Of a stretch of 64,000 bases of DNA, positions 1-10,304 are shown one piece after another (within the stretch, counting starts at the first letter, position 1; each line of letters starts with the position of its first letter). Both the position numbers and the translations under genes were made by a program. This stretch comes from Phymatolithon calcareum (Eukaryota > Rhodophyta > Florideophyceae > Hapalidiales), in contig OZ345358.1 of assembly GCA_977006965.1 (NCBI GenBank), forward strand, positions 1,178,001 to 1,242,000, given 5' to 3'. The notes beneath the pieces are model-generated. The model did not search any database and was not told the DNA's origin. It was given only the letters and a program-made list of their open reading frames with translations.

Positions 1-322
1 TTGATTATACCGTGCTGGCTATTTTCTTACAACGTCACTGTCGATTCCACGTGATAACAGCATATGTAAGGCAAACCCTTATCATATTGTACCTTGCTGG
101 CTGCTCATTTGCAACCTGGCGTGAATGTGCGGCTGTTTCTGTTGTAGTGTTTTATGCTTTACATGACCATTAAACGATATTCATCGCCCGAGATCATTGC
201 AATTAGGATTTCTACGACTACCAGTATTGCAATTCGCATTGCATCGCCATGTGAGACGCCCTCCGCATTGGGTATTGCATCTTTTTCTCCAATCGCTTGC
301 AATGGCATTGTTCGGATCCCTG
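1..322. mobile_element. ATTGCAAT-rich MITE-like block, left end not seen
   Basis: This AT-rich stretch holds two exact copies of the self-complementary octamer ATTGCAAT plus several near copies, as do the interiors of other small elements in the window. It ends in ATCCCTG at 322, the same ending as the hAT-like MITE that stops at 17231. Dioxygenase-like coding sequence begins directly after it. No matching left terminus or target duplication was found, so the left end is either decayed or outside the window. The call is an inference from similarity of composition and right end. Confidence 0.3.
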
Positions 323-751
323 GTGCTAACATACATGTCGTCGCTCTCTCGGTTCTCTCATCGCATGACGTGCACGCAAGCATTGACATTGGACGCGCCT
401 TGTTGCCCCTCCGTGACGAGGGAGTACTTGTCATCGGGTCTGGTGCCTCATTCCACAACTTCAAGTACTTCTTTGCTCGCAATCCCGAAGTCCGTAATGA
501 GGGAATCGAAAGGTGTGCCAAATGGGATGCATGGCTACGTGAGACCCTGCTAGAGGACGGTCAAGGACGCATGGAGAAGCTTTCAGCATGGGAAGATACG
601 GAATATGGTAGAGATGCACATCCCCCAAGCGCGGCGGAACATCTTCTGCCCCTCTTCGTTGTATATGGTACTGCAGGGGAAGGGGGGAAGTGCGAATGAT
701 TGATGGGGAGGGAATGAAGGGCTTTGCCATGAGCCAGTTTGAGTTTTTGTG
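323..751 (+). pseudogene. LigB/DODA-family extradiol dioxygenase, C-terminal fragment
   Basis: The reading frame encodes the C-terminal half of a LigB-type ring-cleaving dioxygenase (4,5-DOPA dioxygenase-like, a non-haem iron enzyme). Recognisable segments are a SVLSSHD strand, a GVLVIGSGASFHN segment with the conserved His-Asn, and HPPSAAEHLLPLFVVYGTAG, which matches the family's HP..EHLLPL..a.GAAG region. The N-terminal half, with its metal-binding His residues, is absent; an ATTGCAAT-rich block sits there instead. Near 685 a G-rich run shifts the frame: the upstream frame stops at 697-699, while another frame continues with the family-like ending MKGFAMSQFEF to a stop at about 751. Either this is a broken gene or the frameshift is a homopolymer error in a 5'-truncated copy. 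Confidence 0.6.
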
Positions 752-1388
752 ATGATCCTGTAGCACTTTGTAGACACGCAATATTGCAGGGGTGTAATGA
801 ACGACATTATCACCATCGACCTAGGACCTCTATAACGGCTCCTTGTGATCTATCCACTGACACTGACAACACAGTATCGTGAACGACTCTTCCAAGAGGA
901 ACAAACGGATTTATCGCAGACGTAGACTAACACTCAACGTAATATTAGTCTAGCGTCGGTTAGTGCCCCCCCCTTTTTGCAGGGTGTGCAATCGCTCGCC
1001 CCCGCCCTGTTTAAGCGACGATTCTGATCGCATCTTAGACAGAGGCATCGTATCACAGAGACATCACCCCTTTTCAAGATAAACCCGAACTCTTCTGTTT
1101 TCACTCCCAGTGATTACAACTTGAGTACTCCTCTCGTTAACGGTTGATTATGGCTCCTTTGCAGAAGTGATTGATAGCAGTCGACCTGGACCGCTAGCAT
1201 ACTTTTATTGACAAACCGGACCAAAAGATTCGCATAATTGGCTTCGCATTTGTCTTAGTCTTTATAGCCAATGAGCCCGTTGAATGCGACAGGGAGAAAT
1301 TGCATGCTTGTGATGTTGCTGATGTCATCAGAGGAGCGCCTTGTGGCTTGCTGAATTAACAATGTTAACCGTCTCACTGCAATCACAT
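752..1388. other. Intergenic, one short dispersed repeat
   Basis: No coding signal is seen. Positions about 1052-1122 are similar, in inverse orientation, to 21510-21580, which lies just upstream of a Gypsy-like gag. This could be a scrap of the leader or LTR of that retrotransposon family. The rest is featureless apart from a C-run near 967. Confidence 0.35.
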
Positions 1389-1440
1389 GTTTTTTTTGAA
1401 TTTTGAATTTATTAAACGCCCTCAGAATCACTCATAAGAC
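1389..1440 (-). repeat. LINE 3' tail remnant
   Basis: Read on the minus strand this is GAGGGCGTTTAATAAA followed by an A-rich tail. It matches the tail at 53380-53435 and resembles 22059-22085. It is therefore the 3' terminus of another non-LTR family, into or beside which LINE alpha inserted. Confidence 0.5.
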
Positions 1441-1649
1441 TTTTTTCCTTTCAAGTTTATTTAAAAGCCCCACAGACTTCCGAAGATATGGGCGATGCTT
1501 CCTCTGATGCTACCTACCTTTGTGCAGCTCATGAAACGTCCACCAGTATGGCGGACGGGAAAACTCAGGACTCAAAGTAGTCTTATCTCAGTCCTCTACG
1601 GGATTGTTGGTGCTTGGACTCGGCCACTTTCTGCCTTACATTCTGCGGA

Positions 1650-2477
1650 TTAATACAGACCTTCTTCGTTCTCCATGCGTTCTATGAGTGTCTTACTAAG
1701 TAGTAAGAGCTCATCTAGTGCCTTTTCTGTTTCCAGTCGTTTTTCTTCTTCAAGTTCGTACCCTACTATCGCACGTTCAAGGGTCTCCATATGCTCTCTG
1801 GCTCTGGTGCCGAATTCTTCAGTCATACTTGTTGTTGACACCTGTGGGAATCTTCCACAGGCATACTGCAGCGCGAGCTGTCTGTGCTTCACCTTGGGGA
1901 ACTTGAGGATTGCTGGCAATTCTCTTGTCTTGTCGTATGGTATCTTTCTTTTCCGCTTTGATTCTAGGCGGTCTCCTTCCATTTCCAGAAATTTCGATCG
2001 AAGTGCTTGTGAAGATTGGATTGTTTGGATATGCTTTACAGCTTTACCGAACGGCTCTCTGGTCTCCATCGCGGCGATATCTTTCTTCGTGTACTGCCCT
2101 TCATGTTTGTTTCTTCTTTCAGGCACTTCGTTTGAATACATACGCTCTTTCGCCTTGTTCCTTCTCAGCATTTTGAAGGCCACAATTTCTCGTCGATGTT
2201 CGGCCGCCTGGATCCGGCACATGAGACGGAGCCTATCCGTCCTTCCTCGGGCGAGTGGCCCAAAAACTTGATTGAAGAATGTTGCTTCTGCTTCCTTGAC
2301 GGCATTTTGTACGTCTTCTGTCCAGGGCGTTAAGTGCATTGCGTACTCCCAGTGTGGCTGTACTAGTTCCTTATATATCTGAATACACTTCTGTATACTC
2401 AGCCTTTCTTGAACACTCCCAGTGTACGCAGCTCGTACACGGCCGTCCTTTCTTTCTTTAGTCGTTGCATCATTCAC
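1650..2477 (-). pseudogene. LINE alpha ORF2, C-terminal region
   Basis: The 275-residue frame follows the RT thumb. It contains the YKELVQPHWEYAMHLTPWTEDVQ segment conserved in every LINE copy here, then a basic helical region and a C-terminal heptad-like tail. Equivalent segments occur at 22384-23102, 33307-34130, 46511-47335 and 32165-32978, so it is a reliable marker of this clade. No RNase H motif is seen, unlike the separate lineage at 45853 and 50270. The stop at 1650 is followed by roughly 200 bases of 3' UTR. Confidence 0.75.
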
Positions 2478-3430
2478 GTATCTGTGACTCCTCCGGGGTC
2501 TAGGGATACTCCAAGGTACGTGACCTCCGGAACTTGTGCTAGTACCTTGTTCGCTAGCTTGAATGTCTTGCCCAATGTTTCCTCTGATTCGAGGATTTCT
2601 CTTTTCCCTTGTTTAGTGTTCCAAGTCATCTCTAGCTCTTGTGCCCATTGGGTAGCTATATCCAATAGTCCTTGCAATGCAGCCGGTGATTTCGCAGAAA
2701 GAAAAACATCGTCTGCGAAGAAGATAGCCGGTACTTCAGCCCAGGTTTTTGATGTCCGGCTCATTCGCTCTGCGAATTCATCCATGAAGATGTTGTAGAG
2801 GCTTGGACTGAGAGGGGACCCTTGTGGGACCCCCCTGTCCACTAGAAACCAGTTCCTGTTCGCAGCACCGATTGTTGCTACCCAGGATGGTGTCAAGAAC
2901 GCCTCGGCCATTGCGCAGATATCCTTGGGCAGTACTTGTCTCATTCTGTTCACCAAGTGTACTCTCGGTACTGTGTCGTAGGCAGCCTTAAGGTCCAATA
3001 CTTCTACACATCTCTGATCCTCTTTTAATAGCTCAGTAGCTCTTAGGATGGCCAGTTCAGTGCTCTTCCCCTTTTGGAACCCAAGCTGATACCAGTGGTT
3101 TGAGTATACTGTGCGCAGCTTCATATCAATAGCTGTCTCAATAATTTTCCTTGCGTGGCTCAGCAAGGAAATCGGTCGGTAGTTTCCGGGGTCCTCGTGT
3201 GACCCCTTCTTGTGTATTGAGACGAGAAGTGCATTCTGCCAGTGCAGAGGCGTGTCTCCACACCTCCCACAGGCCTCCCACAAGGCGGTAAGCATTTCGG
3301 CGTTGAGCGATATATCGATTTTTAGCATTTCAGCCTTCACCTCGTCTAGGCCTGGTGACTTTCCGTTTGGTGCTTCACGGATAGCCGCTTCAATTTTTGT
3401 CCTCATGTCCTCTGTGCAGGAGAATTTTCT
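2474..3430 (-). pseudogene. LINE alpha ORF2, reverse transcriptase
   Basis: A non-LTR reverse transcriptase: NGKSPGLDEVKAEML, NYRPISLLSHARKIIE, LGFQKGKSTELAI, DLKAAYDTVPR, GVPQGSPLSPSLYNIFMDEF and the catalytic FFADDVFLS box are all present, in the order expected for fingers and palm. The FADD box is intact in this copy, unlike three other copies in the window. The frame ends at 2474 in VTYLGVSLDPGGVTDT, and the C-terminal region continues in an overlapping frame, so a small indel separates RT from the C-terminal part. Confidence 0.85.
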
Positions 3431-3460
3431 TAGTCCGGGTTGCTACTTTTCGGTGCTATG

Positions 3461-5057
3461 TCATGTCGCTGATATATGGGCTGAAAATTTAGCGCAATTC
3501 ATGGGGCTTACTGTCATCTCGTTTCTTAGCTTTCTTCTTCGAATTTTCTTTTTCATCTTGGCAAGTTGCTTCAAAGCCGCTGGTCCATCCTTCTCCTCGA
3601 GCTCAGCAATGTATTCTTGATACTGCTCTTTATTCCTCTTGTTCACCAAGGTTCTGATTTGGTACTTGCACTCGTGGTAACGACCCCAGTCTTCCTCTGA
3701 GTGGGATGATCTGGCTTTCCGGTAAAGTTTCTTTCGCTTCAGTGCCATTTTGTAGAGCTCTATATTCCAAAATGACTTATAGCGTGCCGGTGTGCGTTTT
3801 CTAGTTCTCCACGGATCACACCAGGTTTTAACAAGTCTCTTGTACCCCTGGTGTAGATCTCTTGCATTATTGCACTTTTTGAGGTCTTCGATGACTCCGG
3901 GAGTGCCTTCTTGGTACTTACGAAGCGCGAATTCTTTCTTGGATTCTTTTCTTGACTTTCCTCCGAGGTCCACAATCTCCCTGTAGATATGGGATACCGA
4001 TTCGGGGGAGGTACTTCCCTTGAGGTCCTCAATGAGACTACGCGTTCGTTCCTTGATTTCATTTTTCCATTGTGTGTCATCTCGGTCTCTTACACTGATT
4101 GGTCGCTTATACTGGTTCGGGTCACGATGTTGCCGGCTTCTAAGGCGCGTACATACAGGCCTGTGCTGTGTAGCCACTGTCCAGATGTCCTCTGAAGAGT
4201 TCGGCGCGGAAATTGTTATTCCTTTTGTGACGAAGAAATCGATATTTCTCCCGTACTTCTTCGTCTGGAATGTCGGTCCTTTGCTTGCTCTTATCTCCCA
4301 TCCTTTTCTTTCTGCCCACTGGACGAGTTGGTTGCCCCTTCTGTTTGACTGTCTGTCCCACAGCTTGTGTCTTGCGTTCCAGTCACCACAGATGATGGCT
4401 TGAACCCTTGCATGCCTGTTGATTAGTTGGAGGCATTTGTCGGTTTCCTGACGAGTGGACCTTGGTGACATGTACACTACTCCAACTTTTAGGCTACATA
4501 GTTGGGCGATAAAGATTTGGAAGTGTACCTTTGCATACTTGAAGATTAGTTTCACCCCACATCCACTGCGGAACACCAGTGATACTCCGCCAAAGTTTCT
4601 CGCTGTACCTCGCTTTCTTGACCCGGGATCTTGGTTACGAGGCCCATCCGACTTTATCAGTTCGGGCCTTGGGGCGTTTATTGAGAACATATCGGTCCGA
4701 ATGCGTGTGTCGGATCTCAGATGCGTCTCCGTAAGACCGATGATGTCGACCTTGTGATTTTGTACCATCTTATGTAAGTACTCCGGGGTTTCTGGTGATC
4801 CCCCTACGTTCATCGTTGCCATTCCCCAATATCTGTTAAATATTATTTTTGGTTGCGCTTTGCTCCGAATTTTCGATGGGAGTATTATTGGTTCCTTGCT
4901 TCTCTGGGTCTCCGGTGAGATTTGAGGGCTGGCCTCTCGATTCGTAGACTGATGTATTTGGGTCGAATTGCTTAGAAGTCCCGTCTTCCACACCTGCCTC
5001 GATTATTGTATTAGCTGGTGCATCTTGCTTAGTTGCCTGATCGTCATCGATGGACAT
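3461..5057 (-). pseudogene. LINE alpha ORF2, endonuclease and linker
   Basis: The frame encodes an APE-like (exonuclease-endonuclease-phosphatase) domain that would nick target DNA for target-primed reverse transcription. Visible motifs in order are TMNVGGSPETPEYL, DIIGLTETHL (metal-binding Glu), VYMSPRSTR, CGDWNARHKLWD (catalytic Asp-Asn), NIDFFVTKG and a terminal THRP-like TQHRPV (His of the active site). A basic linker with DPWRTRKRTPARYKSFWN follows and leads towards the RT. The longest open segment starts at 4993, with a short overlapping upstream frame reaching 5057. It ends at a stop at 3461, and RT homology resumes in another frame, so a frameshift lies near 3440-3460. Confidence 0.8.
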
Positions 5058-5484
5058 CCTGACCTGTTGTGTCGCCCTCCTTCCTCATTATTTGTCGGAA
5101 ACAAGGGTTTATGAGGTGTCTTCGTGGGAATTGTTCGAGCTTACGTATCTCATCAATTTCCATGGATCTCAGTCTCCGGTCGGCTGCTCTCTCCAGGCCT
5201 TTGTACCACTCTTTTGCGACCTCGTTTGACGCCCTAGACGCGCAGAATCTAGCGCGTGCCCTTGTCCTCGTCGCATGTTTCTGTAGTGAGCGCACCGACT
5301 CACCATGTGGGCTTCTTTTCTTGGGGTTTTCAAACACATTGTACCCATACATGCAGACCATGCCCGCTAAACGCATTAGGTTAACAATGGCGTCCCATTC
5401 TCTTGTTTCTATGAGTATTTCCATTATCGACGAACCAATGAACGATATGTGGAAAACCGTTTTCGTCTTCAGCATCTCTTTCAC
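5044..5484 (-). pseudogene. LINE alpha ORF1, C-terminal conserved region
   Basis: This frame continues ORF1 after a frameshift near 5500-5590. It begins with a helix-rich EEAVKEML segment and carries HISFIGSSIMEIL, a motif also present in LINE gamma (HISFIGNSVMEIL, near 25740-25800) and, more weakly, LINE delta (LSIIGRFMLEIL, near 30930). Downstream is an AKEWYKGLERAADRRL segment with a counterpart in gamma (KDWYKSLAKTADRKI). Conservation across three diverged families marks it as the functional C-terminal domain of this ORF1 type. I cannot assign it to a named domain from sequence alone. The ORF2 region starts shortly downstream. Confidence 0.6.
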
Positions 5485-5513
5485 AGCTTCCTCAATTTGT
5501 TCGCGAGGGGCTT

Positions 5514-6647
5514 TTAGAATTCTTCTGAAGTACAGTGAGACCAGTCCAGGTTTCGGCCCTTTCTTGGCATATGATTTCCCATTTTGTTTAGGAAGGTTTC
5601 CAAGCGTTCTCTATCCGGCTCTTCAATCGGTTGCGTTGGACGGCTGCTTGTATGATTTTCGTTTCTAATCTTCTGCAATTTTTCTCCTCTTACGTTAGAA
5701 GTCATCGAGTCGCTTGCATTTCCCGTTATGGCCTCCTTGTAAGACTTAACTGGGGGAATTTCTGTGTTCTTGACGAAGCCTTTGGAGTCTTCCTCGGGGC
5801 TCGTCGGCTCCCCTCTGGAATCTGGTTGTACAGATGATTCCTCTAGTGCTCCTGGACCACCGCGTCGGAGCCTTCTGTTCTCTTCCGATAGAGTCCTCAT
5901 TGTTGCTTCAAGGGTTTTGACCTTTCCCTCGGTATCTGCTAACTTGGATTCCGAGGTTGCCAATCTCGATTCCAGTACCGCCATCTGTGCTTTAAGCTCC
6001 TTTAGGACATCGGTTGTTGGGCAGACTCTCTCGCCTGGCGTGTTGCACTTGTTGCTGCCTGCGGTAGTTGGATTGTCTTCTTCGTCGGTGCGTCTCTCGG
6101 CTTGCTTTGAAATGCGCACCTTCGGTTCTGCAAGGGCTGTCTGCCGTGGACTTGAATCTTTCGGTGTGCCCTGTTTTATGAACTCTTCGGCACAAGAGCC
6201 TTCTTTGACGAAGGTGCTCTCTTTGCATTGGAGTACCAGTGGTGCTCGAGCGCTTCCTACCGTGAGTTTGAGCGTTCCCTTCTTGCTGCAATCGCCACAC
6301 TCCAGGACATTGCGATGTCTCACGAAAAGCTGTCGTGTTGGGTTTTCTCCTATCGTAATCGCTTTTCTTGACGTTTTCATCGGTTTCATGAAGCTTTTTC
6401 TATCCTGTATGGGCTCCTCGCTATCTGTTTTGTCTCCAGTCCCAGGCTTGGCGCGCGCCCTGGCTCGCGTGATTGCCCCAGTGGACCGGTGTGCCGTACT
6501 GGTCTGTTTCATAGAAATTTCCATTTTTTGATATTCCGAACCCGCCGACGGTTGCGGGTGACTTCCGCGACGGCTTCTCCAAGTCTGCCACGGAAACTTG
6601 GTTGCCATGTCGCGTTCTCGTACGTTGGGATCGTGGTTTGACGCCAT
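5514..6647 (-). pseudogene. LINE alpha ORF1, N-terminal part
   Basis: This 377-residue frame encodes the amino-terminal part of the LINE nucleic-acid-binding protein. It has a basic N-terminus, a short Cys motif (CGDC, then a further Cys after a G/R/P-rich linker), and a long heptad-like coiled coil from LKELKAQMAVLESRLA through to SEENRRLRRG, followed by an acidic proline-rich linker. The Cys motif corresponds to a complete CxxC...CxxC zinc-ribbon-like motif in LINE gamma near 26430-26520. The frame stops at 5514 while homology continues in another frame into the next segment, so a frameshift separates them. It starts at the first Met of the open frame. Zinc binding and trimerisation are inferred from LINE ORF1 biology. 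Confidence 0.65.
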
Positions 6648-6950
6648 GATCCTGCCCTCCCAAGGCGCGTAGCCCCGCGAGTGGGGTTTGGCCCGGGAGG
6701 AAGTGCTCGCTCGACCTAAACTTTGTTTCGGCCCCGATCGATCCGGTCACTTCTTCTCTTCTTCAACTCCGTATCACTCCAAATCGTTCTGTCTACGTGG
6801 TAGGCCGATTTAGTGCCTGCTTTCGCGGCCCCTGCCCATATATACCCAACCTCTCTCCTGACGACGTATCCACCACATTCACGAACCTTGCATTGATAGG
6901 ACGGCAACTGTGTGACCCCGGCACGAACTAAATGCGGCAATGAACTGAAA

Positions 6951-7869
6951 CAGAATGTGGCGAGATTGGCTCTTCTTTTGTTTCGTTCACCGGTTTCGGC
7001 GGAGAGACAGGGTTATCCATATGGTCCGTACGGAAGAGTAACACGAATGTCGGACTGCTAACTATAGGTCTTGGATTGCTTAAGCATGATTGCAAATTTG
7101 ACTTTACGAATACAAATAAAAACCGGACGAGATGGCGAAAAATCATCAAACTACGCAAAGGCACTAAACTGCCTTCGGAAAGTTTTGTTCCCTAGTCTGC
7201 CTTCCAATGCAATAAAATGCTGCACTTGGAAGTATGTAAGATTGGAGCTCTAGTCGCTGCAAACTTCCTTGTCCATGCGTGATCTCGGTACACGTTTGCA
7301 TGTGTGTTAATAATATAATAGGATTATGATAGATTTTTAGGGTTAATGGGTCTCCGTCGTCGACAAGGAAGGGCTCATACTTGGTTTCCGATCAAATTCG
7401 AGTCAAGCCAAATCCTGCGCCAATATAGCAAGGATCCGAGGCCAGCCAAGTCAATAAACCAAAGAACCTAACGAACTCAGCCTCTCCAATTGCAACCATT
7501 TCTTCCTTCCCCATAACCTCCAAAAATAGTATGGTTAGTAAAGTCCGGTGTGTATACCCCTTGAAGCCTTTTAAACGTGACGATTTCCCAGAATCTGGCA
7601 GTTGACAGAAGTATCGGGAAGTAATGGCTAAATTTGGTAATGGGACTGCACGACCATTGTGATGTTCTGCAAAAGGATCTACGCCTAAGAAGTGCCACTT
7701 CTCATACCTAGACATGTGATCTTTATGCTCGACAACTTGCTTTCAACATCTACGATACGAGACGATGACCGCGTTCATATCTTCAGCTACAACTATGGCA
7801 TCATCAGTCACATGTAGACGCGAACGTTGAATACGATCTATTACCATTGATCGAAAGGCCTTAATTGTT
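6951..7869. other. No supported gene
   Basis: Only short frames occur, none with recognisable motifs. It lies between the LINE alpha 5' end and the pogo-like relic and may contain the lost left end of the latter. Confidence 0.4.
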
Positions 7870-9442
7870 GCAGAACGTAACCGACGGGAAAAAGAAGGAC
7901 TTTCAACATTTCAGAAAGAGTTATCTCTCTGGTCCCAAAACAGGTTCCGGCTTTTCGCACCACCTAGCCAGCCGCTGATGTCCAGAATTGTGTCTGCAAA
8001 GGCCATGCTCGCCCATGTTCACACAAAACTTCTCCAGAAGCAAAGCGAAGAAGAAAAAAGAGGCAAACATCCAGAGCTGGAAGTATCCTTTGCCGTATGG
8101 GTTCGTGCACGGAACGATAGAGGGTTGTGATTGAACGGAGACATAATAAAATTACAACGGCGTCGACTTCTAGCAGGCATAAACGAGAAACGTGCCGTCA
8201 AAGACCTGATATCTTTCCATTTTTCATCTGGCCAGGTGGTGAATTTCCTAAGGCACTGGAGAATAAAACTGGTTACACTACACGGAGAAAGCATTGATGC
8301 CGATGACAGTGCCTTAGCGGTACAATTGCCAAAATTGCACGAGAAGCTCAAAGGATATAAAATAACGACATATGGAATGCTGATGAAACGGGCCTTAAGT
8401 ACCGTTAAGCTCTTTGTACAACCATAACATATGACAGACTAGTGGCCGAAAAATGGAGAAGGTGCGAATAACGTATATGGTGTGCGCAAACGCTGACGGA
8501 ACGGAAATATTTTCCCTTAATTGTCATAGAGAAGGCAAAGAAAACACTCTGTTAAAAATCATGAGCTTGATTTCGACTACTCGTACAACACAAAGGCATG
8601 GATGCGCACTAACATATTCTGCTCTTGGCTTCAGCGTTTTGATGCGTATATCGGCACCACACGCGACGGCAAAGTGATTCTTCTGTTCGATACTCCTAGC
8701 CTGCATGGAATGCCCGACACTCTTCACGCTCTCGAAAATGAAGAAGATGATTTTCTGCCTGCTAACACAACGTCAAAACTGCAGCCAATGGATGCTGGAA
8801 TTATAGCACCTTTTAAATAGCGGTACGTAAAGATGCAGTATAGCCGAGCTCTCGACTATATTGATGCCGGAGTGGAGAATGTATACGGAATTGACCAAAT
8901 CACAGCAATGCGCTGAACGGAACAAATCCGGCACAATTTTCCTGGCAAGATCGTTTTCCATTTCTGGGAAAAGACGAAAGAGTTAGATGAAAAGCTGAGC
9001 ATGGAGAATTCGAGGCAGGACGACATTGATGACAGAACAGAAACGAACCTAAAAATTTGAGCAACATGTTAGCGGCGCCTACCTCGCCAATGACCATCAA
9101 AAATCATCTAGCCTTGGGTGAATAGAACCCTGCGTGCAGCATCTTTCGATCTACAATCATGTGAACGATACTGTAAGCATGATGAAAGAGCGAGATGATG
9201 TAGATGGTGTACAGGCAGACACGGACAATGACGCAGGCAGTTTTGATGAGATTCAAAGCATTACGCAGCATCGTAAGGCCGTTTCTAGTACCAAGCAGGT
9301 CTTGCAAGATGCGGAAACCGTAGATCCTTCCGCGATGCGTGCCATGTTGCATGCTCAGATAAGGCTCACGCAGGAGAAAATGTCCTCCATGAAACAGAGA
9401 TGGATTTATGATTTCTTTAAGGACCTACTTCCCCATCTTTGA
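7870..9442 (+). pseudogene. pogo/Tigger-family transposase with CENP-B-type HTH
   Basis: Homology to a DDE transposase runs through several frames. Around 7890-8000 is a first helix-turn-helix (LSTFQKELSLW...SQPLMSRIV), and around 8070-8160 a CENP-B-type second HTH (HPELEVSFAVWV...NGDIIKLQ). At about 8365-8400 is NDIWNADETGLKY, the first catalytic Asp. VCANADGTEIFSL follows at 8473-8520, then WMRTNIFCSWLQRF and LLFDTPSLHG (second Asp), and NTTSKLQPMDAGIIAPFK at 8767-8817 (third Asp region). 9134-9442 looks like the acidic C-terminal tail. Stops and frame changes near 8130, 8405, 8480 and 8820 show that it is dead. Confidence 0.8.
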
Positions 9443-10287
9443 AGCGCTCTCACTGGCCGAAACAGTGGTCATAAACTGGATGAAAATTTTAATTATGTCG
9501 TTTGCACCGACGGGACTGTATCCAGTTTCAAGAAAATGTGTAGAAACAAGTGAAATATTTTCAAATATGAAGTCAGCAAAAGTATTCAATATTCGGCTCT
9601 AATCAATCATTACAGAAAAATGCTTACTGAGTTTCCTTCGAACAGTTTCAGGTTCTCGTCGGGGCGCAACGTGAATTTTAGTATATTTTTCGCCTGTTCC
9701 TTTGCCGATTATAAAAAACTTTCGGTCTCGCGGCGCGAACTTGTTTGTCACCTAGACGTTCGATTTTACCAAATTTTCAGTATTCCTGCGGTAGTCTACA
9801 ACCATTCGAAACTTTTGACCAGAATTACGAAAAGTGCTCTACACTCCTTATTTCATCCCCTTTCTTTGATTTTTTTTGATTTTTGGATAACCTACATTCT
9901 TGGCTTTCTATAATAGTTTTCGAAATGCGAAGAACGGATCAGGAAGTGGTCTTAAACTGCGCGTTTAAGGAGCTGTCCCGATTTTCGAAGGAACCCTCTG
10001 CTGAGAATTTCTAGAAAAAGTTTCCACGGCGCGAGGACTTTTTTTTTGCTTAGCCAGTTATGTACTGCCATAACAGAATGTGTCCAATGAGCTTCTCGGA
10101 TTGCCAAGCTCATAAAAAATAAAAGTGAAAATCTAAGATGGGGATGTAGGTCCTTAATAGAAACTGACTGTAACTACTCTAATACACGTGTTCCTTCAGT
10201 AATGATACAAACTTCGTTTTGGAATATCCTTGATGTCTGATTATCATACTTTTCCACATTGGAAATCCAGTTACCAAGGATTGACTG
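7870..10287 (+). mobile_element. pogo/Tigger-like DNA transposon, decayed
   Basis: The element carries a broken pogo/Tigger-type transposase (about 7870-9440) followed by about 850 non-coding bases. Its right end reads TTGACTG at 10281-10287 followed by TA, that is, a CAGTCAA terminus and the TA target duplication typical of the pogo group. The terminal sequence CAGTCAATCC resembles the pogo-like ends at 53466-53472 and 61425. No matching left terminal repeat was found upstream, so the left end is lost or strongly diverged. Confidence 0.65.
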
Positions 10288-10304
10288 TATCTCCATGCAC
10301 TTAA

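Larger units (their letters stand above)
1441..6700 (-). mobile_element. LINE alpha, long copy with ORF1 and ORF2
   Basis: A non-LTR retrotransposon reading right to left: ORF1 (zinc-binding motif, coiled coil, conserved C-terminal region), ORF2 with an APE-type endonuclease, reverse transcriptase and a long C-terminal region, then a 3' end GGGGCTTTTAAATAAACTTG with a short A tail at 1441. A closely similar 5'-truncated copy lies at 46120-47535 on the plus strand and shares the same tail, which fixes the 3' end. The 5' end is uncertain; ORF1 begins at 6647 and sequence up to about 6950 may be its leader. Frameshifts and stops break both ORFs, so this copy is inactive, but it is the best preserved LINE here. 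I found no target-site duplication. Confidence 0.85.
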
